A stretch of DNA of 64,000 nt from an uncultured Bacteroidales bacterium (lineage in GTDB: Bacteria; Bacteroidota; Bacteroidia; Bacteroidales; Bacteroidaceae), in NCBI GenBank assembly GCA_902801485.1, contig CADCIP010000004.1, positions 62,001-126,000 of the forward strand, in the 5' to 3' direction. Shown piece after piece: positions 22,004-31,011 of the stretch. The position numbers and the translations under genes are program-made. Position 1 is the stretch's first letter, and each line of letters begins with the position of its first letter. The notes under the pieces are model-generated. The model was not told the origin of the DNA, made no database searches, and worked only from the letters and a program-made list of their open reading frames with translations.

Positions 22004-22522
22004 TTATAATGGAATGTATTCGTAGGTGTTACCCACTATCTGAAGGTAACGTTCAAACTCCGTTCGGCTTATCACTACCGTACCTCTGCAATCGTTAGGA
22101 TGGAAACTCAAGGTCTCGGCCTCGTGCAGACGGCTGTCGAGGAATAGGTGAACGTGATGCTCTATGTCGTTAATCAATCCAAAGGGAGAGACACTACCAG
22201 GCTCTAAGCCCAAATAACGCATCATACGCTCTGGCGAAGCAAAAGAGAGTTTCCCCGGAGCATTCTTCCCCTGTGCCGTCAAAGCTGCCTTTAGGCGATG
22301 TTCCAAGTCGTGAATATCCAAATCATAGTCGCAATGAAAGCAAACCAGATAATGCTGGTTGCCTTTGTGATTGCGCAGGAAGATGTTCTTACAATGAACA
22401 CTGCCGTCATCCTTCCACCAACGCTTGGCCTCCTCTATGGTCTTTCCTTCCGGATGGTTGTAGTTGGTGAAGGGAATCTGATGCTCCCTTAAATAGTTCA
22501 GGACAAGTTCTTCTCTTTCCAT
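22004..22522 (-). CDS. YbaK/ProX-type aminoacyl-tRNA deacylase (prolyl-tRNA editing)
   Basis: A single-domain trans-editing enzyme that hydrolyses misacylated tRNA, probably Ala-tRNA(Pro) as in free-standing ProXp proteins. The 172 residues start with a short helix. They show CKNIFLRNHKGNQHYLV, carrying the conserved lysine, and GSVSPFGLIND, the typical active-site loop. The predicted location is the cytoplasm. The gap to the next gene is filled with TTATCGG and CTCTAAACT repeats. The substrate amino acid is inferred from family resemblance and cannot be read from the sequence alone. Confidence 0.85.
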   Translation of the reverse strand: MEREELVLNYLREHQIPFTNYNHPEGKTIEEAKRWWKDDGSVHCKNIFLRNHKGNQHYLVCFHCDYDLDIHDLEHRLKAALTAQGKNAPGKLSFASPERMMRYLGLEPGSVSPFGLINDIEHHVHLFLDSRLHEAETLSFHPNDCRGTVVISRTEFERYLQIVGNTYEYIPL

Positions 22523-22527
22523 AATAC

Positions 22528-22626
22528 TCTAAACTCTATAAGTTGACGTTATCGGTTATTGGTTATCGGTTATTGAAACCGTAAACTGTAAACTCTCTAA
22601 ACTGAGTCTCAACTCTAAACTCTAAA
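22528..22626. repeat. Dispersed tandem repeats (CTCTAAACT and GGTTATCGGTTATT types)
   Basis: The gap holds CTCTAAACTCTATAAG, GACGTTATCGGTTATTGGTT and runs of CTCTAAACTCTAAAC. The same words recur inside uxaA (42801-42999) and rnhB and between infB and nusA. Confidence 0.8.
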
Positions 22627-23163
22627 CTAAACATACCCTTGTTTCGTAAGTTCCTCCACCACTTGCTCCAGTTCCTTGTACCAGACCTCGCCAAATCTGC
22701 GTATAAGCGGTTCCTTCAGGAACTGATAGATGCGTATGTTGCGTTCTTTTCCTAATGCTACAGCATCCTTGCAGATATCCCAACGGTGATAGTTAATACC
22801 CGTAAGGGTACCTAATTTCTTTTCCCTGATGGGATAAAGGTGGCAACTGATGGGACGCTGTTTCAACAAGCAGCCTTTCTGACCGCGAAAACAACAGTCG
22901 CAACTGCCTATGATACTGGTTACCAGTTCACCTTCAGGGTCTGTATAGGCAACACCTTGTTTATCTATCACGGCCTGAGCCTGAGCATTCAGGTGAGGCC
23001 ATATCGTGTCCAACTGATCCTCGATGTATGCTATCTCGTCCAGAGTTACAGGCGCCCCGGCATCTCCTTCCTCGCAGCAGCGGCCCTGACACTTCCCTAT
23101 ATCGCAACAGAAATATTCCGTCACGATATCCGTATGCACAATCACATCGCCCACCATCAGCAT
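22627..23163 (-). CDS. DUF3109 family cysteine-rich protein
   Basis: A protein of unknown function; the 178 residues begin MLMVGDVIVHTDIVTEYFCC. Cysteine clusters (CCDIGKCQGRCC, SCDCCFRGQKGC, and CHLYP) suggest a bound metal or iron-sulfur centre, as in the related YkgJ/zinc-iron chelating families. The frame is open upstream to 23268, but that part lies inside ung in another frame. I chose the ATG at 23163 because AGAAGG stands 9-14 bp before it and because homologues begin with this M-x-x-GD segment. It follows ung by 16 bp and is probably co-transcribed with it. Confidence 0.82.
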   Translation of the reverse strand: MLMVGDVIVHTDIVTEYFCCDIGKCQGRCCEEGDAGAPVTLDEIAYIEDQLDTIWPHLNAQAQAVIDKQGVAYTDPEGELVTSIIGSCDCCFRGQKGCLLKQRPISCHLYPIREKKLGTLTGINYHRWDICKDAVALGKERNIRIYQFLKEPLIRRFGEVWYKELEQVVEELTKQGYV

Positions 23164-23179
23164 GGGTGGCAACACCTTC

Positions 23180-23842
23180 TTACCACTGGATGGGCTGCTG
23201 TCCATGCTGCTGCAGATATTGGTTGCACAAGTTGAAATGGTTGTTGCCGAAGAATCCCCTATAAGCACTCAGAGGACTGGGATGTGCCGACCGCAGAATA
23301 CAATGCCTGCCTGCATCTATCAAGGCAGCCTTCTTTCCTGCAGGAGCCCCCCAAAGCATAAAGACCAGACCTTCACGCTCACGACTTAATGTACTGATAA
23401 CGGCATCCGTAAACGATTCCCATCCGTGTCCGCTATGACTGAAAGCCTGATGCTGACGCACGCTCAGACAGGTGTTCAGCAGGAACACGCCCTGCCTGGC
23501 CCATCTGGTCAGATTCCCGCTCTGTGGCATGGGAGCGCCCGTTTCTGCCTCTATTTCCTTGAAGATATTTACCAGTGAAGGAGGAAACGGCACCCCGTCA
23601 TTCACGCTGAAGCACAAACCGTGTGCCTGACCGGGTTCGTGATAAGGGTCCTGACCCAAGATGACAACGCGCACCTGGTCGAAAGGCGTTGTATCAAAAG
23701 CATTGAAGATAAGTCGGCCCGGAGGATAACAAACGCAGGAGCCATACTCCGAGCGGACAAACTGTGTCAACTGCTCAAAGTATGGCTTCTCGAATTCTGT
23801 ATTCAGATGAGCCTTCCAGCTCTCTTCTATTCTAACATTCAT
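23180..23842 (-). CDS. ung: Uracil-DNA glycosylase (family 1)
   Basis: Removes uracil from DNA to start base excision repair. The 220 residues carry the catalytic water-activating motif GQDPYHEPGQAHGLCFSV and the leucine-loop motif AHPSPLSAYRGFFG, both of family 1. The C-terminus HFNLCNQYLQQHGQQPIQW is usual for this group. The upstream gap to gpmI contains a GC-rich palindrome. The DUF3109 gene follows closely. Confidence 0.97.
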   Translation of the reverse strand: MNVRIEESWKAHLNTEFEKPYFEQLTQFVRSEYGSCVCYPPGRLIFNAFDTTPFDQVRVVILGQDPYHEPGQAHGLCFSVNDGVPFPPSLVNIFKEIEAETGAPMPQSGNLTRWARQGVFLLNTCLSVRQHQAFSHSGHGWESFTDAVISTLSREREGLVFMLWGAPAGKKAALIDAGRHCILRSAHPSPLSAYRGFFGNNHFNLCNQYLQQHGQQPIQW

Positions 23843-23865
23843 TGAGCATTAAGAGATTAGTTCTC

Positions 23866-23899
23866 CTCCCTCTCTCGGGGGGAGGTTGGGAGGGGGGCT
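23866..23899. repeat. GC-rich palindromic repeat between gpmI and ung
   Basis: CCTCCCTCTCTCGGGGGGAGG followed by TTGGGAGGGGGC. A near-identical unit lies in frame in the histidine kinase gene at 46191-46221. Confidence 0.8.
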
Positions 23900-23900
23900 A

Positions 23901-25418
23901 TTACTTTATCAGGCACTTACCTGTCATATCGGCAGGCTGCTCCAGTCCCATGATGTGCAGGATGCTGGGAGCTACATCTGCCAATACACCGTTCTCTACC
24001 TTAGCATCCTTGTTCTCTGTTACATAGATGAAAGGAACAGCATTCAGGGAGTGCGCCGTATTGGGAGTTCCGTCGGCATTCAAGGCATTGTCGGCATTTC
24101 CGTGGTCGGCAATGATGATGGTCTCGTAACCCACCTTCTTGGCGGTCTCTACCACCTCGTTCACGCACTGGTCAACGGCCTTAACAGCAGCCTCGATAGC
24201 CTCGTAAACACCTGTATGGCCTACCATATCGCCATTGGCAAAGTTAACTACGATAAAGTCGTACTTATCCTCCTTGATGGCAGCCACCAACTTATCCTTA
24301 ACCTCAAAGGCACTCATCTCGGGCTTCAAATCGTAAGTGGCAACCTTAGGACTGGCAACCAAGATACGCTCCTCACCCTCGTAGGGAGCCTCACGACCTC
24401 CATTGAAGAAGAAGGTAACATGAGCGTACTTCTCCGTTTCTGCCGTATGTAACTGCTTCAGGCCCTTGCTGCTGATATATTCGCCCAACGTATTGTTGAC
24501 ATTCTCCTTGGGGAAAAGAATGTGTACGCCTGTGAAACTGGCATCGTAAGGAGTCATACAATAGTACTGAAGGCCGGGGATGGTCTTCATACCCTGCTCA
24601 GGCATATCCTGCTGTGTGAGCACGATGGTCAGCTCCTTGGCGCGGTCGTTGCGATAGTTAAAGAAGATTATCACATCGCCTTCCTTGATGGTACCGTCGA
24701 TGGTGCTATTATTGATAGGCTTGATGAACTCGTCTGTTACGCCCTCGTCGTAGCTTTCCTGCATAGCCTCCACCATATCGGTGGCCTGCTTGCCCTCGGC
24801 ACTAATCAGCAAATCGTATGCAATCTTCACACGCTCCCAGCGCTTATCACGGTCCATCGCATAGAAACGACCGACGATGCTGGCAATAGCAGCATTACCT
24901 GCCTCGTTGCACTTAGCCGTAACTTGTTCGATAAAGCCCTTACCGCTCTTGGGGTCGGTATCACGACCGTCCATAAAGCAGTGAACAAAGGTATTCTGAA
25001 CCTTATATTCCTTACCAATCTCAATCAGTTTGAACAGATGATCCAGTGAAGAGTGAACGCCACCGTTGCTAGTAAGACCCATCAGATGAACATTCTTGCC
25101 GTTGAGCGTTGCATACTCGTATGCATTTACGATTTCCGGGTTCTTCAGGATGCTTCCGTCAGCACAGGCACGGTTAATCTTTACCAAGTCCTGATAGACA
25201 ATTCTTCCTGCACCGATATTCAGGTGACCTACCTCGGAGTTACCCATCTGTCCGTCAGGAAGACCGACATTCTCGCCACAAGCCAGCAACTGGCTGTTGG
25301 GATAGTTCTTCTGCAAATAATCCATGTAAGGAGTTGGTGTATTGAAGATAACATCACCCTTACCTTTATTACCGATGCCCCAGCCGTCCAGGATCATCAA
25401 GAGTGCTTTCTTTGCCAT
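23901..25418 (-). CDS. gpmI: 2,3-bisphosphoglycerate-independent phosphoglycerate mutase
   Basis: Interconverts 3- and 2-phosphoglycerate in glycolysis with two Mn ions. The 505 residues show MILDGWGIG at the N-terminus, the phosphoserine loop [17 protein letters not shown] and the C-terminal metal motif [10 protein letters not shown]. The length is normal. A TACCTTTG -7 box lies 41 bp upstream. The GC-rich palindrome directly after the stop may act as a processing or termination hairpin, but lacks a T run. Confidence 0.97.
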   Translation of the reverse strand: MAKKALLMILDGWGIGNKGKGDVIFNTPTPYMDYLQKNYPNSQLLACGENVGLPDGQMGNSEVGHLNIGAGRIVYQDLVKINRACADGSILKNPEIVNAYEYATLNGKNVHLMGLTSNGGVHSSLDHLFKLIEIGKEYKVQNTFVHCFMDGRDTDPKSGKGFIEQVTAKCNEAGNAAIASIVGRFYAMDRDKRWERVKIAYDLLISAEGKQATDMVEAMQESYDEGVTDEFIKPINNSTIDGTIKEGDVIIFFNYRNDRAKELTIVLTQQDMPEQGMKTIPGLQYYCMTPYDASFTGVHILFPKENVNNTLGEYISSKGLKQLHTAETEKYAHVTFFFNGGREAPYEGEERILVASPKVATYDLKPEMSAFEVKDKLVAAIKEDKYDFIVVNFANGDMVGHTGVYEAIEAAVKAVDQCVNEVVETAKKVGYETIIIADHGNADNALNADGTPNTAHSLNAVPFIYVTENKDAKVENGVLADVAPSILHIMGLEQPADMTGKCLIK

Positions 25419-25458
25419 AATATTCTCTGTTTTTATATATTATACTTGAAATTTGCTG

Positions 25459-25466
25459 CAAAGGTA
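25459..25466 (-). promoter_or_regulatory. Probable gpmI -7 box
   Basis: TACCTTTG on the minus strand, 41 bp before the gpmI start. No clear -33 TTTG was found at 19-21 bp. Confidence 0.55.
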
Positions 25467-25505
25467 CAACAAAAAAACGAGATACTTTCAGTTGTCAAGC
25501 GCTTT

Positions 25506-28500
25506 TTATTTCAACACCACTTTTTTACCACCTACAATGTACAATCCCTTTCCTGCATTACTTATCCGCTGACCATTCAGGTTATATACAATCCCCTCGT
25601 TATGAATGACGGAATGAGGATTATGAATTTCCTTAACACCTGTTGTAGCTTCCCACTCATCGAGGTCGCCGACAATGGTACCATAGTTTTTCCAGTCGGA
25701 AGCCTTGTATTTTGCGAGGGCGCTAGCATAGACATGGATAACGGGATTGCTGCTGAACGTGTAACCGTTGGTACTGGGAGGCGTGAGTGCCTTGACATAG
25801 GCATCCTTAACCGCAGATTCGTAGAAGGCACCTTTCGACAAAGTCTTTATGCCCTTGCCTAAAAAGACGGTATTCAGACTGCGGCAATATGCGAATGCGT
25901 CTTCCTCGACAGTTGTTACTTTGTCGGGAATATCAATCATCCTAAGCCCCGAAGAGGAGAAGGCGTTGTAGCCAATCTTGGTAAGCGTCTGGGGAAGTTT
26001 CATGGCAACAAGTTTCGTAAACCCTTGGAAAACATAATCACCAAGGATGTTATTTGCGGTAATCTTGTAGCTCTGGTAGTATGCTAGACCGCCTGACACA
26101 ACCTGGGCATCTGTAAGGTCGATAGAAGCCAGGTGGTTCTCGGTAATAAGCTTACGCATGTGTTTGATGTCCGTTCCGTTAAACTTACCGCTAAGGATAA
26201 GCTTTACGGTCTGGTCGGACATACTGTTGGGAAGCTGTCCGACTTTCTCCAATGTAACATGTTCCTCACCGCCCTCTGCCTTAGCGACTTCGTGCATCGT
26301 ACCGTCTGCATCAATGGAGTAGATGGTAAAGTCACGGCCCACACTCCTGGGAATGCAGATGTCCCTGGCATTGGAGGCATACTTGAGATTACCTTCTTCA
26401 TCCTGCATCAGGAAGCCTACACCTCCCTTACCATCCAAAGCATAGAGGCTGTCGGACTGCAGACATACATACGCCGAAGGCTCGCAAGCTCCCGGACGAT
26501 AGCTGGTGAACTGACCCACGTCGCCACACTGACCTAACTGTTCGCTGCTGCGATAGTAACGCTGTTTTCCTGCCGTAGTGACAAAACCCGTGGTAGGCAC
26601 ATTCTCCACGCGGTCCTCAACAAAGATTATCTCGCGGTTCTTTTTCTCATATTGGGAAATCTTTCTTTTTGTGCTGTTAATGTCCAGTTGCCTGTTGGTA
26701 ACATAATGGTCACCGTAGCATTCCAGGTAGCGATTGTTAGCCGGTTCAAAGAAACCGTAAACAGTGAAGAAATCGGTAAGGTCTTCCTGTGCGACCTCGC
26801 ATACCTTGCGCACAAACTTCAGACCCGAGTTGTTGGTATTTGAACCATAGGGAACTATCCTGTCCGTACGCAATGCCTTAAAGAGTTCAGGGTAGAACGA
26901 TGTGTTCTTCTGTCCCTGATGATAGTAGAGGTAAAGAGAGTAGTACATACGGAGGCAACTGTTATCAACCGGTCTCCAATAGAAAGGTTCATGTTTCGAG
27001 AATTCCTGCATGGTAACACTCAGGGGCCTGCCGGTAGATGCTCTGTGACCCATAAGGAAACGGCAAATGTTAGCAAAAAGGTCGTTGCTGCCCTCCGTAA
27101 CACCCTCCAACATGATAGGAGACTGAAGCTGATGTCCGAATTCGTGTGCAATACCTCCCTCGTCATACCCGTCTATAGATGTGCTGTAAGGATTCAGGAA
27201 ATACTGGGAAGCACCTTCTGAAAGGTGAATGCCAAACTCCGTGGCATGGGCATAAGAACCAGGTGAGTCGTTATCTACGAATGTGGGGTTATTGAAATAG
27301 CCCGGGTAAAAGGCGTCACCGCCTGTAATATACCAAGGTGCCCCTGCTTTTTCTCCGTTAGCGACGGATTCGCAGATGCCGGTAACGTCTTTTTCCCATA
27401 CCGAAAGGCTGTCGGTACACTCAACAGTCTTGGCAATCTTATTCGGGTATCTTTTCCTGAGGATGGATGTCCAAATACTCAGGACAGAATGTTTACCCTT
27501 CATGACGAAAGCAGAATGGGTGGCATTAGCAAGCAATTTCTTGTAATCGGTATCGGTATGCCGTGAAGCATCGAAGTAACCCTCTACCTTACCACCTTCG
27601 ATGTGTATCTTTATCTCGGGCCACTCGCTGACCCGCTTGGTCATAGTCTTTGTGTCAACTGTATATAAAATATAGAATAGTTTACCCGCGTCACCGTCAA
27701 TAATATTGAGACCTTTCTTGAGCTTCTGACCTGTCTTCGCACTTGTAATCATCTTATCAACTCCTATGCCTGCTATATACAGTGTGGCATCGGAAGGAAC
27801 ATCGCTGTCAACAAAGACATACAGCTGCTCTGTGTAAGATTGGGAAAGGATACCTGTTGGGTTACCCATATAGGAAGCGGCCCTACTCCAAAGTTTATCG
27901 TTCCAATACTTGGCATCGCTGTAAGCCTGGTAACTGTGAATACGGAATTCCTGTTCGTAGGCTGCCCAAGAGTTGTTCTTCACCTTGAGAGCAATATTGA
28001 CCATATACTCAGGCATACCGCCCTCTGTCATAGCTGTGGTTAAAGCCTCGTCACTCATGGCCTGGTATTCAGCTTTCAGCTGCGTACATGCCGCATCCTC
28101 GAAGAAATTGCCAGTCAATTCGCTGACGACATCACCTTCCTCCGGTTCCTCCGGATAGTAGTTCGCCAGTGTGCCGTATATGTTGCTATAATATTCTTTC
28201 CATGCCGACGATGCCTTATAGTCAGCCAAAGCATCCTTATAGACATACATGGTAACCTTCGAGCCAAACAGATAGGATGATATGGCAGGAGGTGTCATGG
28301 GCTTCACATAGGCTTTAGTGACAGCAGAGCCGTAGAACGCCCCTTTGCTCAGTTGGTTTACCTTTTTACCGATAACAACCGTTGCCAGCGAATTACAATA
28401 CGCAAAAGCATCCTCGCCAAGCGACCTGACGCTGTTAGGAATGTCTATAGTTTTTAGGGCCGTTCCAGCAAAAGCATTCTTCTGGATAGTTGTAGCAGTA

Positions 28501-28856
28501 TTAGGCAACAACATTGCCTGAAGCTTCGAGCAGTTATAGAACATCTTCTCGCCTACAACATCATCTGACGTTGTAAGATTCTCGTTGTAGGCCTCGCCAC
28601 CTGAAACGATGCGGACTTCCGACCAGTCAAGCGAAGTAACTGTTCCATTAGTGACCAACGAACGGATGTACTTGATGTCGGTACCGTTAATGTAGCCCGT
28701 CACCTTGAGTTCCTTTTCTGTCGATGACAGAAGCGAAGAGAGCGTGCCTGCCGTTTCCACATGAATCTCAGTCCTTGACCAAACGCTGGTGGAGACGAGA
28801 CAGGTCATAGCTGCCAGTAGCAGTCTTAAAATTCCATTGGTGTTGTTTTTATTCAT
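25506..28856 (-). CDS. Secreted M60-like metalloprotease flanked by BspA leucine-rich repeats
   Basis: 1116 residues with a signal peptide (about 1-28). Residues about 30-230 are BspA-type LRR_5 repeats (NAFAGTALKTIDIPNSV, DAFAYCNSL). The middle, about 250-720, has the M60/enhancin-like zinc motif GGIAHEFGHQLQ near residue 570 with a downstream glutamate (LEGVTEGSND). A second copy of the LRR module occupies about 890-1070 (NAFSSSGLRMIDIPDKV). The end VYNLNGQRISNAGKGLYIVGGKKVVLK is a probable type IX secretion signal. M60 enzymes often cut mucin-type glycoproteins, so a mucinase role is plausible but inferred. Confidence 0.85.
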   Translation of the reverse strand: MNKNNTNGILRLLLAAMTCLVSTSVWSRTEIHVETAGTLSSLLSSTEKELKVTGYINGTDIKYIRSLVTNGTVTSLDWSEVRIVSGGEAYNENLTTSDDVVGEKMFYNCSKLQAMLLPNTATTIQKNAFAGTALKTIDIPNSVRSLGEDAFAYCNSLATVVIGKKVNQLSKGAFYGSAVTKAYVKPMTPPAISSYLFGSKVTMYVYKDALADYKASSAWKEYYSNIYGTLANYYPEEPEEGDVVSELTGNFFEDAACTQLKAEYQAMSDEALTTAMTEGGMPEYMVNIALKVKNNSWAAYEQEFRIHSYQAYSDAKYWNDKLWSRAASYMGNPTGILSQSYTEQLYVFVDSDVPSDATLYIAGIGVDKMITSAKTGQKLKKGLNIIDGDAGKLFYILYTVDTKTMTKRVSEWPEIKIHIEGGKVEGYFDASRHTDTDYKKLLANATHSAFVMKGKHSVLSIWTSILRKRYPNKIAKTVECTDSLSVWEKDVTGICESVANGEKAGAPWYITGGDAFYPGYFNNPTFVDNDSPGSYAHATEFGIHLSEGASQYFLNPYSTSIDGYDEGGIAHEFGHQLQSPIMLEGVTEGSNDLFANICRFLMGHRASTGRPLSVTMQEFSKHEPFYWRPVDNSCLRMYYSLYLYYHQGQKNTSFYPELFKALRTDRIVPYGSNTNNSGLKFVRKVCEVAQEDLTDFFTVYGFFEPANNRYLECYGDHYVTNRQLDINSTKRKISQYEKKNREIIFVEDRVENVPTTGFVTTAGKQRYYRSSEQLGQCGDVGQFTSYRPGACEPSAYVCLQSDSLYALDGKGGVGFLMQDEEGNLKYASNARDICIPRSVGRDFTIYSIDADGTMHEVAKAEGGEEHVTLEKVGQLPNSMSDQTVKLILSGKFNGTDIKHMRKLITENHLASIDLTDAQVVSGGLAYYQSYKITANNILGDYVFQGFTKLVAMKLPQTLTKIGYNAFSSSGLRMIDIPDKVTTVEEDAFAYCRSLNTVFLGKGIKTLSKGAFYESAVKDAYVKALTPPSTNGYTFSSNPVIHVYASALAKYKASDWKNYGTIVGDLDEWEATTGVKEIHNPHSVIHNEGIVYNLNGQRISNAGKGLYIVGGKKVVLK

Positions 28857-28904
28857 AATATAGTGATTTAAGATATGTTGTTTTTCTGTTTTTGTAAGGT
28901 CTTT

Positions 28905-29558
28905 TCAACCGAAATCAAATTCCAACTGTTGTGTATCCCCCAATAGGTTAAAACTCATCCTGTGGTAAGGCGTCGTACCATACTGACGGATAGCCTCGCG
29001 GTGCACCTTAGCCGGATAGCCCTTGTTCTTGTCCCAATGATACTGAGGGAACTCCTCGTGGATGCGCAGCATGAAGTCGTCCCTGTATGTCTTTGCCAAG
29101 ATGCTGGCTGAAGCGATAGAGAGGTATTTCCCGTCACCCTTTACAATGGTGGTAGCCGGCACAACTTTTGGCTCGTTATCGTTAACGTTATCGTTAGCCG
29201 TAAGCTCTTGATACGGTTTCCAACGGTTCCCGTCCACTATGATATACTCTGGCCGAACGGTCAACTGATCCAAGGCTCGGTGCATAGCCAGAATGCTGGC
29301 ATTAAGGATGTTTATTTTATCAATCTCATTATTATCGACAATTCCCACAGCCCAAGCCAAGGCCTCACGTTCTATAACCTCCCGCAACTGATAGCGCTTC
29401 TTCTCGGTCAGCTGCTTGGAGTCGTTCAGCATCTCGTTCCTGAAGTCGGAGGGCAGAATCACAGCTGCGGCAAACACAGGGCCTGCCAGACAACCACGGC
29501 CAGCCTCATCACAACCGGCCTCAATCAGTCCTTCTTTATAATATGCTTCTAACATCAT
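28905..29558 (-). CDS. rnhB: Ribonuclease HII with in-frame repeat insert
   Basis: Cleaves RNA in RNA-DNA hybrids and single ribonucleotides in DNA. The 217 residues begin near EAGCDEAGRGCLAGPVFAAAVIL, with the catalytic DE, and contain IIVDGN and SILAKTYRDDFM. Between the conserved GNRWKPYQEL and TTIVKGDGKY lie about 14 extra residues including ANDNVNDNE, encoded by a TTATCGTTAACG-type repeat (29172-29200) that recurs elsewhere in the window. The insert falls in a loop, and all catalytic residues remain. Two start codons (MM) are possible. Confidence 0.94.
   Translation of the reverse strand: MMLEAYYKEGLIEAGCDEAGRGCLAGPVFAAAVILPSDFRNEMLNDSKQLTEKKRYQLREVIEREALAWAVGIVDNNEIDKINILNASILAMHRALDQLTVRPEYIIVDGNRWKPYQELTANDNVNDNEPKVVPATTIVKGDGKYLSIASASILAKTYRDDFMLRIHEEFPQYHWDKNKGYPAKVHREAIRQYGTTPYHRMSFNLLGDTQQLEFDFG
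29172..29200. repeat. In-frame TTATCGTTAACG repeat inside rnhB
   Basis: CGTTATCGTTAACGTTATCGTTAGC encodes the NDNVNDNE stretch. The same words occur at 59450-59470 between nusA and infB and, in longer form, inside uxaA. Confidence 0.8.
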
Positions 29559-29563
29559 TTAGT

Positions 29564-29667
29564 AGCCTCACCCCGGCCCTCTCCGAGGAGAGGGAGGCTT
29601 AAACTATAAACTTTAAACTATCAACTTTAAACTTTACTCCCCCTTGGGGGAGGGTTAGGGAGATTGG
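29564..29667. repeat. Composite intergenic repeat between rnhB and sufS
   Basis: A GC-rich element (AGCCTCACCCCGGCCC..., inner palindrome CTCTCCGAGGAGAG), then ACTTTAAACTAT-type tandem repeats, then CTCCCCCTTGGGGGAG. It fills almost the whole gap. Confidence 0.8.
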
Positions 29668-29668
29668 C

Positions 29669-30952
29669 TTAAAACATCTGCCTTACTCTATTTATTCCGG
29701 CCACCAGGGCATCCACCTCTTCACGGGTGTTATATAAGGCAAAGCTGGCGCGGCAAGTTCCCTCAATACCCAATCGGTGCATCAAGGGTTCCGCACAATG
29801 GTGTCCTGTGCGGATGGCAATCCCCAACCGGTCGAGCAACGTTCCCATATCCAGATGATGGATATTGCCCACTTGGAAACTGATGACAGCGTCGTGCTGT
29901 TCAATATCTTTGGGACCGAAGATGTGCATACCCTCTATCTCATTCATTTTCTGCATAGCATAGGCGGTAAGATCACGCTCATGCGCTTCGATGGCATCCC
30001 AACCCAAGGAACTGACGTAATCCAAAGCACGTGCCAGACCTGTACTGGCTACATAGTCGGGCGTGCCGGCCTCGAACTTGAAGGGAAGTTCATTAAAGGT
30101 TGTTTTCTCGAAAGAAACATTCTTTATCATCTCACCGCCACCCATATAAGGTGGAAGTTTCTCTAACCATTTCTCCTTACCATACAAGACACCGATACCC
30201 GTAGGGCCGTAAATCTTATGACCGCTGAAAGCAAAGAAGTCGCAATCCGACTCCTGTACATCTACCTTCATGTGGGGCGTACTCTGAGCGCCGTCTATCA
30301 GCACGGGCACTCCATGTTCGTGGGCAATACGGATAATCTCTTTAACGGGATTGACGGTTCCCAATACGTTACTTATATGTGTCACACTAACGATACGCGT
30401 GCGGTCGGAAAAGAGTTTTTCATATTCTTCCATCCGCAGTCGTCCGTCATCTGTAATAGGAATTACACGTAGCTTAATGCCTTTACGCTGCTGTTGCAAC
30501 TGCCAGGAGACGATGTTGCTGTGATGCTCCATCTCACTGACAATCACCTCATCCCCTTCCTTCATGAAAGCATCGGAGAAGCACTGAGCCACCAGATTGA
30601 TGCTCTCCGTGGTGCCTCGAGTGAAAACTATCTCGCTGGTGCTTCGGGCGTTCAGGAACTTCCGTACCGTTTCCCTGCTGCCCTCATGCAATTCCGTTGC
30701 CTGCTGCGACAGGAAGTGAACACCCCTGTGTACATTGGCATTCACATTATAATATTCCTCCGTCATGGCCTCTACCACAACACGAGGCTTCTGCGTAGTA
30801 GCTGCATTATCAAGATAGACCAAAGGGTACTTCCCATAGATGGTCTTATCAAGGATTGGAAAATCGTTTCGGATCGGACCCACCCCCATCCCCTCCCTTG
30901 TATGGAGGGGAACAATTACTTTTTCTATCTTATTATTCTCTATTATACTCAT
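29669..30952 (-). CDS. sufS: SufS cysteine desulfurase
   Basis: A PLP enzyme that takes sulfur from cysteine for Fe-S cluster assembly. The 427 residues show YLDNAATTQKP, the PLP lysine in SGHKIYGPTGIG and the persulfide cysteine in RTGHHCAEPL. It is the last gene of sufB-sufC-sufD-sufS. The N-terminus is about 20 residues longer than usual: the family core begins near IRNDFPIL, while the upstream PLHTREGMGVGP is encoded by a GC-rich palindrome (30890-30910). The real start could be internal, but no Met is available just before the core, so the repeat appears to be translated. Confidence 0.95.
   Translation of the reverse strand: MSIIENNKIEKVIVPLHTREGMGVGPIRNDFPILDKTIYGKYPLVYLDNAATTQKPRVVVEAMTEEYYNVNANVHRGVHFLSQQATELHEGSRETVRKFLNARSTSEIVFTRGTTESINLVAQCFSDAFMKEGDEVIVSEMEHHSNIVSWQLQQQRKGIKLRVIPITDDGRLRMEEYEKLFSDRTRIVSVTHISNVLGTVNPVKEIIRIAHEHGVPVLIDGAQSTPHMKVDVQESDCDFFAFSGHKIYGPTGIGVLYGKEKWLEKLPPYMGGGEMIKNVSFEKTTFNELPFKFEAGTPDYVASTGLARALDYVSSLGWDAIEAHERDLTAYAMQKMNEIEGMHIFGPKDIEQHDAVISFQVGNIHHLDMGTLLDRLGIAIRTGHHCAEPLMHRLGIEGTCRASFALYNTREEVDALVAGINRVRQMF
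30880..30912. repeat. GC-rich palindrome inside the sufS 5' coding end
   Basis: CCCCTCC (30890-30896), 7-nt loop, GGAGGGG (30904-30910). It is a member of the dispersed GC-rich family, read in frame as residues near 14-25 of SufS. Confidence 0.75.
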
Positions 30953-30977
30953 CCAATGATGTTTGTTCTTATTTTTT

Positions 30978-31011
30978 CTCCCGCCCTAAAGGGAGGGACG
31001 GGGAGGGTCCC
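30978..31011. repeat. GC-rich palindromic repeat between sufD and sufS
   Basis: CTCCCGCCCTAAAGGGAGGG followed by ACGGGGAGGGTCC. It directly abuts the sufD stop codon. A near copy lies after the response-regulator gene at 45802-45836. Confidence 0.8.

Noticed and set aside
23164..23268. N-terminal extension of the DUF3109 frame
   Set aside because: It runs through the end of ung, and the family start with a good ribosome binding site is at 23163.
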